From Bradyrhizobium sp. (lineage in GTDB: Bacteria > Pseudomonadota > Alphaproteobacteria > Rhizobiales > Xanthobacteraceae), in assembly GCF_004799405.1 (NCBI RefSeq), contig NZ_SSMW01000018.1, positions 1 to 49,876 on the forward strand: a stretch of DNA of 49,876 bases, in the 5' to 3' direction. The notes beneath the pieces were generated by a model. It had not been told where the DNA came from. It was given only the letters and a program-made list of their open reading frames with translations, and did no database searches. This document shows positions 1-8,188 of the stretch, in pieces. The position numbers and the translations under genes were made by a program. Positions within the stretch are counted from its first letter, which is position 1, and every line of letters begins with the position of its first letter.

Positions 1-608
1 ACGAAGGTCTCGCCGCGAACCGGGCTCTCATGATTGAACAGGATGCCGTTCGAGGCGAACATGCCGTAGGCCTCGCGGTAGTTGACCGTGATCCAGTAGC
101 CATAAAGCTTGGCAACCCCGTAAGGCGAGCGCGGATAGAATGGGGTGGTTTCCTTCTGCGGGGTCTCCCGAACCAGGCCGTACAATTCCGAAGTCGATGC
201 CTGGTAGAACCGGGTCTGTTTTTCCATGCCGAGAATCCGGATCGCTTCCAGCAGCCGCAGCACCCCGATCGCATCGGCATTGGCGGTATATTCCGGGCTT
301 TCGAAGCTGACGCCGACATGGCTTTGGGCTGCGAGGTTGTAGATCTCGGTCGGCCGGATCTGCTGAATCAGCCGGATCAGGTTGGTGGAATCCGTCATGT
401 CGCCGTAATGCAGCAGGAACGGCACATTGCCGGCATGAGGATCTTCATAGAGATGGTCGATGCGCGCGGTATTGAACGAGGACGACCGCCGTTTGACGCC
501 ATGGACGGTGTAGCCAAGGCGGAGCAGATATTCAGCCAGGTAGGCGCCGTCCTGGCCGGTGACGCCGGTGAGGAGCGCAACGCGCCGTTTCGAATCCGCA
601 GCCGCCAT
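1..608 (-). CDS. gmd: GDP-mannose 4,6-dehydratase, partial (C-terminus outside window)
   Basis: The reverse strand from the ATG at 608 reads without a stop to the left edge, giving about 202 residues. The N-terminus carries the SDR nucleotide-binding motif [16 protein letters not shown] (about residues 13-28), then [41 protein letters not shown], and the catalytic [12 protein letters not shown] (Tyr-x3-Lys) followed by [14 protein letters not shown]. All are hallmarks of Gmd, which converts GDP-mannose to GDP-4-keto-6-deoxymannose in the cytoplasm, the precursor of GDP-fucose, GDP-rhamnose or GDP-perosamine. The usual length is about 350-370 residues, so roughly 160 are missing beyond the edge. 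The gene is divergent from the liv operon. A more divergent gmd-like gene lies at 43986-45014. Confidence 0.95.
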   Translation of the reverse strand, partial: MAAADSKRRVALLTGVTGQDGAYLAEYLLRLGYTVHGVKRRSSSFNTARIDHLYEDPHAGNVPFLLHYGDMTDSTNLIRLIQQIRPTEIYNLAAQSHVGVSFESPEYTANADAIGVLRLLEAIRILGMEKQTRFYQASTSELYGLVRETPQKETTPFYPRSPYGVAKLYGYWITVNYREAYGMFASNGILFNHESPVRGETF

Positions 609-911
609 GTTCACTCCACAAACCGCCAAACGGCCCAGGGCAGACAGAGGTAGACCAAGACATATCCAGCCCCATTACCCGGCAAAACCGGGCGCGCAAG
701 GCGTTCCGCCCCGCGACCGAGGCCATAGCATTCGACCCCGGTGAAGTCTAATACCATGTCGAGCGGCCTTTCGCGGGGCCGATGCCTGCGACAGCGAAAC
801 CGTTGACGTGGCGGTGTCCGTGAAACAGGTTAACCGGTCAGGACGAACCGGGTTGGTCTCGCCAGCCGCGGAACGAAGAGCGCGCGGAAAGCGCCCTGAT
901 GGAGGGGATGC
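609..911. promoter_or_regulatory. Divergent intergenic region between gmd and livG
   Basis: About 300 bases separate the two divergent starts. No convincing gene was found. A TTGACG hexamer at 803-808 could be a -35 for livG, but the position 17 bases further on (caggtt) is a poor -10, so no promoter is called. Just before livG, GGAGGGG (901-907) is a strong Shine-Dalgarno that points to the GTG at 912 rather than the out-of-frame ATG at 908. Confidence 0.4.
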
Positions 912-1733
912 GTGGAACACGCTTTGGAAGTGCGCGGGGTGTCACTGCGCTTTGGTGGCGTACGCGCGCTGACCGACGTCAGTTTCGGCGTGAACGACGG
1001 CGAGCTGTTCTCGATTATCGGCCCCAACGGCGCCGGCAAGACCTCGATCGTCAACTGCATTTCGGGCCGCTACCGGCCGACCGAGGGCCAGCTGTTCTAT
1101 CGCGGCCAGGATATCACCGCACTCAATCCCAATGCGCGGCCCGGGCTCGGCATCGGCCGCACCTTCCAGAATCTTGCGCTGTTTCATCACATGAGCGTGC
1201 TCGACAACATCATGGTCGGGCGGCATCATCTCTTGAAAAACAATTTCATCACGGGATCGCTGTACTGGCTGACCGGGGCACGGCGCGAAGAGCTTGAGCA
1301 TCGCCGCAAGGTCGAGGAGATCATCGATTTCCTCGACCTGCAGTCGGTGCGCAAGGCCATCGCCGGCACGCTCCCCTACGGTTTGCGCAAGCGGGTCGAG
1401 CTTGCCCGCGCCATGGCGCTGGAGCCGCGGCTGATCCTGCTCGATGAACCGATGGCCGGCATGAATTTCGAGGAAAAGGAGGACATGGCGCGCTACATCG
1501 TCGATCTCAACGAAGAGTTCGGCATGACCGTGATGATGATCGAACACGACATGGGCGTGGTGATGGATATTTCCCACCGCGTCATGGTGCTGGATTTCGG
1601 CCGCAAGATTGCCGAAGGCGATCCGGCCTCGGTACTGGCCGACCCCCATGTCAAGCGCGCCTATCTCGGCGAAGAGGATGAAGTGCTGGTCGATCCCGAC
1701 GATGTCCCGGCGGCCGCGGAGAGCGCGGCATGA
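912..1733 (+). CDS. livG: Branched-chain/hydrophobic acid ABC transporter ATP-binding protein LivG
   Basis: A 273-residue ATPase of the HAAT (LivG) family, which energises uptake of branched-chain amino acids or other hydrophobic acids at the inner membrane. Seen: Walker A GPNGAGKT (37-44), the Q-loop region IGRTFQNLALF (81-91), a signature region LPYGLRKRVELARA (154-167) with LPYG in place of LSGG, Walker B LILLDEP (174-180) and the switch His in IEHDM (about 212). The C-terminal extension after about 235, with many Asp, Glu and Ala, is typical of LivG. The GTG start at 912 has GGAGGGG five bases upstream. The stop overlaps the next start by four bases (ATGA at 1730), so the ligase gene is translationally coupled. 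The substrate cannot be told from the ATPase; the neighbouring CoA ligases suggest an organic acid. Confidence 0.93.
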   Translation: MEHALEVRGVSLRFGGVRALTDVSFGVNDGELFSIIGPNGAGKTSIVNCISGRYRPTEGQLFYRGQDITALNPNARPGLGIGRTFQNLALFHHMSVLDNIMVGRHHLLKNNFITGSLYWLTGARREELEHRRKVEEIIDFLDLQSVRKAIAGTLPYGLRKRVELARAMALEPRLILLDEPMAGMNFEEKEDMARYIVDLNEEFGMTVMMIEHDMGVVMDISHRVMVLDFGRKIAEGDPASVLADPHVKRAYLGEEDEVLVDPDDVPAAAESAA

Positions 1734-3667
1734 TGGATTACGCCGCCCGCGCCGCGCAGGCCGATACCTATCCGAAGCTGTTGCGCCTCAACGCCCAAGA
1801 ACATGGCGGCGAGATTGCGCTGCGCGAAAAGGACCTTGGACTCTGGCGAGAGTTCACCTGGAACGATTACCAAACCCGCGTGCACGACTTTGCACTCGGC
1901 ATGGCCGAGCTCGGCCTCGGCCGCGGCGACGTCATCGGCATCATCGGCGACAACCGGCCGGACTGGGTCTCGGCCGAGATCGCCATCCACGCCATCGGCG
2001 CCATGTCGCTCGGTCTCTATCGCGACGTGCTGGACGAAGAGGCTGCTTATCTCCTCAGCTACGGCGAAGCCAAACTGGTATTCGCCGAAGACGAGGAACA
2101 GGTCGACAAGCTGCTGGCGCTGGCCGACCGCGTACCGCATCTCAAGCACATCGTCTATTCCGATCCCCGCGGCATACGGAAATATCATGACCCGCGCCTG
2201 ATGGAGGCCGACAAGCTCGCAAGCCTGGGGCGCGACCGCGCCGCGCGCGAACCCGGTTTTTACGACCGGCTGGTGGACGCGACCCATGGCGAAGACGTTG
2301 CGATCCTCTGCACCACCTCCGGCACCACCGCCAATCCGAAGCTTGCGATGCTCGCTGCCGGGCGGGTGCTGAGGCATTGCGCGACGTACCTGTCGTTCGA
2401 CCCGAAGGGGCCCGACGACGAATACGTCTCGGTGCTGCCGCTGCCGTGGATCATGGAACAGGTTTACGCGCTCGGCAAAGGCCTGCTGTGCCGGATGAAG
2501 ATCAACTTCGTCGAGCAGCCCGACACCATGATGAACGATTTCCGCGAGATCGCGCCGACCTTCGTGCTGTTCGCGCCACGGGTCTGGGAATCGATCGCCG
2601 CCGACGTGCGTGCGCAAGTGATGGATGCCTCGCCGCTCAAGCAAAGCCTCTATCAGCTCGGCATGAAGGCGGGCTTGTCGGCGCTGGCGGCGGGCAAACA
2701 TTCCGGTGTCGCCGACATCTTGCTGTTCCGCGCCTTGCGCGACCGGCTCGGCTTTACCCGGCTGCGTTCGGCGGCAACCGGCGGCGCGGCCCTCGGTCCG
2801 GACACCTTCAAGTTCTTTCAGGCCATGGGTGTGCCGCTGCGTACGCTGTACGGCCAGACCGAACTGTTGGGGGCCTATACGCTGCATCCGTCAGGCGAGG
2901 TTGATCCCGATACCACCGGGGTGGCGATGGCCGACGATATCGAAATCCGCATCGACAATCCGGACATCCATGGCGTCGGTGAGATCGTGGTGCGTCACCC
3001 CAATATGTTCCTCGGCTATTTTAAAAACCCGGAGGCCTCCGCGGCCGACATCAAGGATGGCTGGATGCAGTCGGGCGATGCCGGCTATTTCAACGGCAAC
3101 AAGCAACTGGTGGTGATCGACCGCATCAAGGATCTGGCGGAAACCGCCCGCGGCGAACGGTTCTCGCCGCAGTATATAGAGAACAAGCTGAAGTTCTCGC
3201 CCTACATCGCCGAGGCGGTGGTGCTGGGCGCCGGCCGCGAAGCGCTCGCGGCGATGATCTGCATCCGCTTTTCGATCATTTCGAAATGGGCGGAGAAAAA
3301 CCGTATCGCGTTCACGACCTATACCGATCTCGCTTCGCGGCCGGAAGTGTACGCGCTGCTGTGCAAGGAGGTCGAGGCCGTCAATGCCACGCTGCCGCAG
3401 GCGCAACGCATCTCCAGGTTTCTCCTGCTCTACAAGGAGCTCGACGCCGATGACGGCGAGCTGACCCGCACCCGCAAGGTCCGCCGCAGCGTCATCAACG
3501 AGAAGTACGCCACCATCATCGATGCGATCTATGGCGGCCGGCGCGATATTCCGGTCGACACCGTGATCCGCTTCCAGGACGGCACCACCCAGCGCATCCG
3601 CACCACGCTGACGGTTGTCGATCTTTCGCGCGAGACGGCAGAGCCAGCAGCGGAGGCGGCGGAATGA
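1730..3667 (+). CDS. AMP-dependent long-chain acyl-CoA synthetase-like ligase
   Basis: A 645-residue ANL-superfamily adenylating enzyme that forms an acyl-AMP from a carboxylic acid and ATP, then the CoA thioester. Seen: the P-loop TSGTTANPK (196-204), the A5-type motif LYGQTE (373-378), SGDAGYF (448-454) and the hinge VIDRIKD (462-468). The length and the C-terminal domain resemble long-chain fatty-acid CoA ligases of the FadD15 or FAA1 type rather than the shorter FadD. It sits between livG and livH with a four-base overlap to livG. In this operon type, which is recurrent in rhizobia and Rhodopseudomonas, the ligase probably activates the imported acid, trapping it in the cell. Whether the acid is aromatic or aliphatic is not visible from the sequence. 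Confidence 0.88.
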   Translation: MMDYAARAAQADTYPKLLRLNAQEHGGEIALREKDLGLWREFTWNDYQTRVHDFALGMAELGLGRGDVIGIIGDNRPDWVSAEIAIHAIGAMSLGLYRDVLDEEAAYLLSYGEAKLVFAEDEEQVDKLLALADRVPHLKHIVYSDPRGIRKYHDPRLMEADKLASLGRDRAAREPGFYDRLVDATHGEDVAILCTTSGTTANPKLAMLAAGRVLRHCATYLSFDPKGPDDEYVSVLPLPWIMEQVYALGKGLLCRMKINFVEQPDTMMNDFREIAPTFVLFAPRVWESIAADVRAQVMDASPLKQSLYQLGMKAGLSALAAGKHSGVADILLFRALRDRLGFTRLRSAATGGAALGPDTFKFFQAMGVPLRTLYGQTELLGAYTLHPSGEVDPDTTGVAMADDIEIRIDNPDIHGVGEIVVRHPNMFLGYFKNPEASAADIKDGWMQSGDAGYFNGNKQLVVIDRIKDLAETARGERFSPQYIENKLKFSPYIAEAVVLGAGREALAAMICIRFSIISKWAEKNRIAFTTYTDLASRPEVYALLCKEVEAVNATLPQAQRISRFLLLYKELDADDGELTRTRKVRRSVINEKYATIIDAIYGGRRDIPVDTVIRFQDGTTQRIRTTLTVVDLSRETAEPAAEAAE

Positions 3668-3704
3668 GTGAGCTCGGACCTCTCGTTGCGGTGTCAATCG
3701 TAAC

Positions 3705-3852
3705 GCCCTCTCCTCTTGTGGGAGAGGGCATCTCCGTTGGTAGGCTTAACCACGGTCGGGTGAGGGGTTCGCTGCAACACACCACGCTGTTGAGAGAACC
3801 CCTCACCCGTCTCCGCTTCGCGGAGCCACCCTCTCCCACAAGGGGAGAGGGG
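3705..3852. repeat. Nested inverted repeat (palindromic intergenic element)
   Basis: Two nested inverted pairs lie between the ligase gene and livH. The outer arms (about 3706-3728 and 3829-3851) are near-complementary copies of ccctctcc...gggagaggg, and each arm is itself palindromic around ttgtg or cacaa. The inner arms at 3757-3770 and 3796-3809 (cgggtgaggggttc and its complement) match perfectly over 14 bases. The transcript would fold into a long hairpin. The short ORF across it is a by-product of the repeat and is not a gene. The element resembles dispersed repeats familiar from Bradyrhizobium genomes; that identification is from memory and was not searched. Confidence 0.85.
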
Positions 3853-3881
3853 AAGAACGCTGCAGTCGCGAGCGGGAAACC

Positions 3882-4775
3882 ATGAACCTCCAGTTCCTGG
3901 TTCAGCTTCTGGTCAACGGCCTCGTGGTCGGCACGCTCTATGGCGTGGTCGCGATGTCGTTCGTGCTGATCTACAAGGCCACGCAGGTCGTAAACTTCGC
4001 GCAAGGCGAACTGCTGCTGATCGGCGCCTGGGTGTGCTGGGCGCTGCTCACCAGGTACCAGGTGCCGTTCTGGGCCGGCATGCCGCTGACGCTGGTCTTC
4101 ATGTTCGTGTTCGGCATCGCGATCCAGGTCGTGATCCTGCGCCCGATGATCGGCGAGCCGATCATTTCCGTGATCATGGTGACCATCGGGCTGTCGACAG
4201 TATTCCAGGCTTCATTGAAATGGATTTTCGGCGTCAACCCGCAGCCGTTTCCGCGCGTGTTCACCAGCCAGTCGGTGAACCTGCTCGGACTCCAGATCCA
4301 GACCGTCTACATCATGAGTCTCGTGGTATCGGTGGCGATGATGATCGGCATGGCCTGGTTCTTCCGGGTTTCCAAATACGGCCTCGCCATGCGCGCCACC
4401 GCCTTCGACCAGCAGGTGGCGCAGTCGCTCGGCATTTCCGTCAAGAACGTGTTTGCGATGGCGTGGGCGATCTCGGCGAGCGTCTCGGCAGTCGCCGGCG
4501 TGGTTGTGGCCGTGGTCAATGGCGTGTCGTCGGGCCTGTCGGCCTATGGCATCAAGGTGTTTCCGGCGGCGATCCTCGGCGGCCTCGACTCGATCGGTGG
4601 CGCGGTACTCGGCGGCATCATCATCGGCCTGTTGGAAAATATCGCGCAATATATCGACAGCGAATATCTGCATTGGGGCAATCTCTATGAGATCGCGCCG
4701 TTCTATGTGCTGGTCATCATTCTGATGATCAAGCCATACGGCCTGTTCGGCACCCACGATATCGAGCGGGTGTAA
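3882..4775 (+). CDS. livH: Branched-chain/hydrophobic acid ABC transporter permease LivH
   Basis: A 297-residue polytopic inner-membrane permease of the LivH/HAAT type, one half of the translocation channel with LivM. Seen: an N-terminal membrane segment (LLVNGLVVGTLYGVVAMSF), then the family-typical LIYKATQVVNFAQGELLLIGA, further hydrophobic segments, and the cytoplasmic coupling region RATAFDQQVAQSLGIS followed by KVFPAAILGGLDSIGGAVLG. Length is normal for LivH. The ATG at 3882 follows the palindromic repeat directly with only a weak Shine-Dalgarno. Five bases separate the stop from livM. Confidence 0.94.
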   Translation: MNLQFLVQLLVNGLVVGTLYGVVAMSFVLIYKATQVVNFAQGELLLIGAWVCWALLTRYQVPFWAGMPLTLVFMFVFGIAIQVVILRPMIGEPIISVIMVTIGLSTVFQASLKWIFGVNPQPFPRVFTSQSVNLLGLQIQTVYIMSLVVSVAMMIGMAWFFRVSKYGLAMRATAFDQQVAQSLGISVKNVFAMAWAISASVSAVAGVVVAVVNGVSSGLSAYGIKVFPAAILGGLDSIGGAVLGGIIIGLLENIAQYIDSEYLHWGNLYEIAPFYVLVIILMIKPYGLFGTHDIERV

Positions 4776-4780
4776 TCCAG

Positions 4781-5854
4781 ATGGCGGGCCCCTCCCTCAT
4801 TCCTTCCGGCGATTACCGTACCACCTATGCGGCCGACACCACGATCTTTCCGACCAAAGCCAGCCGCAATGCGGCAATCGCGGGCATCGTGCTGATCTGC
4901 TTCGCGCCGCTGGCCTTCAGCGAATACTGGCTGAGCATCCTGATCCAGATCGGGATTTTTGCGATCGCTGCCCTTGGCCTCAATATTCTGGTCGGCTTCA
5001 CCGGTCAGATTTCGATCGGCCACGCCGCGTTCTTTTTGTTTGGCGCGTTCACCTCGGCCTATATTTCCAACACGCTGCCGATCCCGGTATTCTTCGCCAT
5101 TCCGCTGGCGGGCGTCATCACGGCCCTGGTCGGCCTGATCTTCGGCATCCCGGCGGCGCGGCTGAAGGGACTTTATCTCGTGATCGCGACGCTGGCCGCG
5201 CAATATATCCTGCTCGACTTCTTTTCTCGCGCCGACTGGTTCTCAGGCGGTGCGGCGCCGGCCAGCGCCAATCCGTTCTCGATCTTCGGTTACGTCTTCC
5301 GCGGCGACCGGCAATATTTCTATGTCGTGCTGACCTATCTCGTGGTCAGTTATCTGCTGGTGACCAATCTGATGCGCACCCGCGACGGCCGCGCGCTGGT
5401 GGCGATCCGCGACCATTACCTCTCTGCCGAAATCATGGGCATCAACCTGACTAAATACCGCACGCTGTCGTTCGGGCTTGCGGCATTCTTCGCAGGGATC
5501 GCCGGCGCGCTCTACGCGCATTATCAGCTCGTCGTCTCTAACGAAGGTTTCGGCATCGAGCGCTCGATTATCTTCCTCGCCATGGTCATCATCGGCGGCA
5601 CCGGCTCGATCATGGGCACGCTGATGGGCACCGCCTTCGTGGTGCTGCTGCCGGAATCGATGGAGTGGATCAGCGCCGGCCTGAAGGGCAGCGCCATCGA
5701 CAAGGCGTTGTCGCTCAACAACAACATCACGTTTTTGCGCGAGATCGCGATCGGGCTGATCATCATCGCATTCCTGATGTTCGAGCCTGATGGGCTCGCG
5801 CATCGCTGGCGGCAGATCAAGACTTACTGGAAACTCTACCCGTTTTCGCATTGA
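4781..5854 (+). CDS. livM: Branched-chain/hydrophobic acid ABC transporter permease LivM
   Basis: A 357-residue permease of the LivM family and partner of LivH. Seen: a hydrophilic N-terminal tail of about 35 residues, a run of hydrophobic segments from about residue 36, the signature LNILVGFTGQISIGHAAFF, the coupling-loop region RTRDGRALVAIRDHYLSAEIMG, and the AFFAGIAGALYAHY and MVIIGGTGSIMGTLMG segments typical of LivM. It starts five bases after livH and is followed 56 bases later by livK, so it is clearly in the same transcription unit. Confidence 0.94.
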   Translation: MAGPSLIPSGDYRTTYAADTTIFPTKASRNAAIAGIVLICFAPLAFSEYWLSILIQIGIFAIAALGLNILVGFTGQISIGHAAFFLFGAFTSAYISNTLPIPVFFAIPLAGVITALVGLIFGIPAARLKGLYLVIATLAAQYILLDFFSRADWFSGGAAPASANPFSIFGYVFRGDRQYFYVVLTYLVVSYLLVTNLMRTRDGRALVAIRDHYLSAEIMGINLTKYRTLSFGLAAFFAGIAGALYAHYQLVVSNEGFGIERSIIFLAMVIIGGTGSIMGTLMGTAFVVLLPESMEWISAGLKGSAIDKALSLNNNITFLREIAIGLIIIAFLMFEPDGLAHRWRQIKTYWKLYPFSH

Positions 5855-5910
5855 GGTTGGAACAAGACGGGTTACAATAGACACCAACAAAAAAACCGGA
5901 GGAAAATACC

Positions 5911-7191
5911 ATGACCATGAAATCCCTGCTTGGCACCGTCTCACTGGCACTGCTGCTCGGCGGCGCCGCGACAGCGGCGCAGGCCCAGATCGCGATCGGC
6001 CATCTCGAAGACCTGTCCGGCGGCACGTCGGACGTCGGAACGCCCTACGGCCAGGGCGTCGCGGACACCTTCGCCTGGGTCAACAAGAATGGCGGCATCG
6101 GCGGCAAGCAGCTCAACGTCGACAGCAACGATTACGGCTACCAGGTGCCGCGCGCGATTGCGCTCTACAAGAAATGGTCCGGCGCCGACAAGGTCGCGGC
6201 CATCATGGGTTGGGGCACCGCCGACACCGAGGCGCTAACCGGCTTTTTGGCGCAGGACAAGATACCGGACATCTCCGGCTCCTATGCCGCGGCGCTGACC
6301 GATCCCGAAGGCACCAGCGGCAAGGCCAAGCCCGCGCCCTATAACTTCTTCTACGGCCCGAGCTATTCGGATGCAATGCGGGCGATGCTGACCTGGGCGG
6401 CGGAAGACTGGAAAGCCAAGGGCAAGCCCGGAAAACCGAAATTCGTGCATATGGGCGCCAACCACCCCTACCCGAACGCGCCGAAGGCGGCCGGCGAAGC
6501 GATCGCTGCCGATCTCGGCTTTGAAGTGCTGCCGCCGCTGGTGTTCGCGCTCACGCCCGGCGATTACAGCGCCCAATGCCTGAGCCTGAAAAGTTCCGGC
6601 GCCAATTACGCCTACCTCGGCAACACCGCCGCCTCCAACATCTCGGTGTTGAAGGCGTGCAAGACTGCCGGCGTCGACGTGCAGTTCATGGGCAACGTAT
6701 GGGGCATGGACGAGAACGCCGCCAAGACAGCCGGCGACGCTGCGGACGGCGTGATCTTCCCGTTACGGACTGCGGTGGCGTGGGGCGGCGACGCACCGGG
6801 CATGAAGACCGTGATGGAAATTTCCAAAATGTCGGATCCGACCGGCAACGTCTATCGTCCGGTGCATTACATCGCCGCCGTTTGTAGCGCGCTGTATCTG
6901 AAGGAAGCGATCGATTGGGCCGTCAAGAACGGCGGCGCCACCGGAGAGAATGTCGCGAAAGGCTTCTACCAGAAGGCCAACTGGGTACCTGCTGGCATGG
7001 AGGGCGTCTGCAATCCCTCGACCTGGACTGAAAAGGACCATCGTCCGACCATGAAGGTTGACCTCTATCGTTCGAAGATCTCCGGTCCAACCGATGGCGA
7101 TCTCAACGACCTGGTCAAAAAGGGCACCATCAAGCTCGAGAAGGTCAAGACCATCGAACTGCCGCGCAAGCCGGAATGGTTCGGGTGGTAA
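5911..7191 (+). CDS. livK: Periplasmic substrate-binding protein of the HAAT family (LivK-like)
   Basis: A 426-residue type-1 periplasmic binding protein that would capture the ligand and deliver it to LivHM. The N-terminus is a classic signal peptide: a short charged start, the hydrophobic LLGTVSLALLLGGAA and an AQA-type cleavage site near residues 24-26. The mature part begins IAIGHLEDLSGGTSDVGTPY, as in the ANF-receptor fold of leucine-binding relatives. It is longer than E. coli LivK (about 370), as is common for binding proteins of aromatic or other organic acids. The start at 5911 has a strong GGAGGA at 5898-5903; ATG 5917 is a possible internal alternative. The ligand cannot be read from the sequence; the two CoA ligases in the operon suggest a carboxylic acid. 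Confidence 0.92.
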   Translation: MTMKSLLGTVSLALLLGGAATAAQAQIAIGHLEDLSGGTSDVGTPYGQGVADTFAWVNKNGGIGGKQLNVDSNDYGYQVPRAIALYKKWSGADKVAAIMGWGTADTEALTGFLAQDKIPDISGSYAAALTDPEGTSGKAKPAPYNFFYGPSYSDAMRAMLTWAAEDWKAKGKPGKPKFVHMGANHPYPNAPKAAGEAIAADLGFEVLPPLVFALTPGDYSAQCLSLKSSGANYAYLGNTAASNISVLKACKTAGVDVQFMGNVWGMDENAAKTAGDAADGVIFPLRTAVAWGGDAPGMKTVMEISKMSDPTGNVYRPVHYIAAVCSALYLKEAIDWAVKNGGATGENVAKGFYQKANWVPAGMEGVCNPSTWTEKDHRPTMKVDLYRSKISGPTDGDLNDLVKKGTIKLEKVKTIELPRKPEWFGW

Positions 7192-7230
7192 GGTAGGCGG
7201 GTTGGCGACCGACGGCATCCCATGTTCAAC

Positions 7231-7330
7231 TGTCGTCCTCCGCGAAAGCGGGGGACCCAGTACGCGGCGGCTCCTCGGTTGATCACAGCCGTCTCTGGAA
7301 TACTGGATCACCCGCATTCGCGGGTGATGA
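7231..7330. repeat. Palindromic intergenic repeat with two hairpins
   Basis: Between livK and livF there are two compact hairpins: gtcctccgc-gaaa-gcgggggac (7235-7256, with one G-T wobble) and atcacccgc-attc-gcgggtgat (7307-7328, a perfect nine-base stem). The flanks (acccagta near 7255-7262 and tactggat at 7301-7308) are also roughly complementary, so the whole 100 bases forms one imperfect inverted repeat. It resembles a dispersed element common in Bradyrhizobium genomes (from memory, not searched). As a transcript it may stabilise the upstream livK mRNA or dampen read-through into livF; that is inference. Confidence 0.8.
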
Positions 7331-7351
7331 CGGTGGTAGTGGTATTCGAAC

Positions 7352-8188
7352 ATGACTGAAGCCACGGAAATCGATCGTCCACCCGCAGCGCAGGCCCGCG
7401 CCCCGCTGCTTTCCGTGCGCAACATCGAAGTGGTCTACGACGACGTCATCCTGGTGCTGCGGGGCTTGAGCCTTGAGGTGCCGCAAGGCGCGATCGTCGC
7501 CCTGCTCGGCGCCAACGGGGCCGGCAAGTCGACAACCCTGAAGGCGATTTCCGGACTGCTCAAAACCGAAGACGGCGAAGTCACCCGCGGCGAAATCATC
7601 TTCGACGGCGAGCGCATCAACGGCATCGATCCCGACAAAATCGTTCGCCGCGGCATCTTTCAGGTGATGGAGGGTCGTCGCATCATCGCCGACATGACGT
7701 CGCTGGAAAACCTGCGGCTCGGCGCCTTCACCCGCAAGGACAACGAAGTCGCTGACGACATCGAGATGGTCTACGACTATTTCCCGCGCCTGAAGGAGCG
7801 CACCGGCCTCGCCGGCTATCTCTCCGGCGGCGAACAGCAGATGCTGGCGATCGGCCGCGCACTGATGGCGCGCCCGAAGATGATCCTGATGGACGAGCCG
7901 TCGATGGGATTGTCGCCGCTCTTGGTCAAGGAAGTGTTCGGGATCATCGGCAAGATCAATCGTGATCTCGGCGTCACCATCCTGCTGGTGGAGCAGAACG
8001 CGCGTGCCGCACTGTCGGTCGCAAGCCACGGCTACATCATGGAGCAAGGTAAAGTGGTGCTCGACGGCTCCGCCGCCGAATTGCGCGACAACGAAGACGT
8101 CAAGGAATTCTACCTCGGCGGCGCAGGCGACCAGCGCAAGAGCTTCAAAAACCTGAAAAGTTTCAAACGACGGAAGCGGTGGCTTTGA
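7352..8188 (+). CDS. livF: Branched-chain/hydrophobic acid ABC transporter ATP-binding protein LivF
   Basis: A 278-residue ATPase, the second nucleotide-binding subunit of the HAAT transporter. Seen: Walker A GANGAGKST (53-61), the Q-loop region GIFQVMEGRRI (101-111), signature LSGGEQQM (157-164), Walker B MILMDEP (177-183) and VEQNARAAL (213-221), where the EQN motif is typical of LivF. The C-terminus ends in a basic tail (FKRRKRWL) that is unusual and overlaps the start of the next gene by ten bases. The palindromic repeat lies just upstream. With livG, livH, livM and livK this completes the transporter. Confidence 0.93.
   Translation: MTEATEIDRPPAAQARAPLLSVRNIEVVYDDVILVLRGLSLEVPQGAIVALLGANGAGKSTTLKAISGLLKTEDGEVTRGEIIFDGERINGIDPDKIVRRGIFQVMEGRRIIADMTSLENLRLGAFTRKDNEVADDIEMVYDYFPRLKERTGLAGYLSGGEQQMLAIGRALMARPKMILMDEPSMGLSPLLVKEVFGIIGKINRDLGVTILLVEQNARAALSVASHGYIMEQGKVVLDGSAAELRDNEDVKEFYLGGAGDQRKSFKNLKSFKRRKRWL

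Noticed and set aside
1661..2887. 408-codon minus-strand ORF opposite the acyl-CoA ligase
   Set aside because: The plus-strand frame has all ANL motifs; the antisense frame has His/Arg-rich sequence without homology.
3705..3852. CRISPR-like repeat
   Set aside because: Only one inverted pair of arms, no regularly spaced direct repeats and no cas genes nearby.
3664..3885. 73-codon plus-strand ORF between the acyl-CoA ligase gene and livH
   Set aside because: It is read through the nested inverted repeat, and its sequence is dictated by the palindrome; no protein character.
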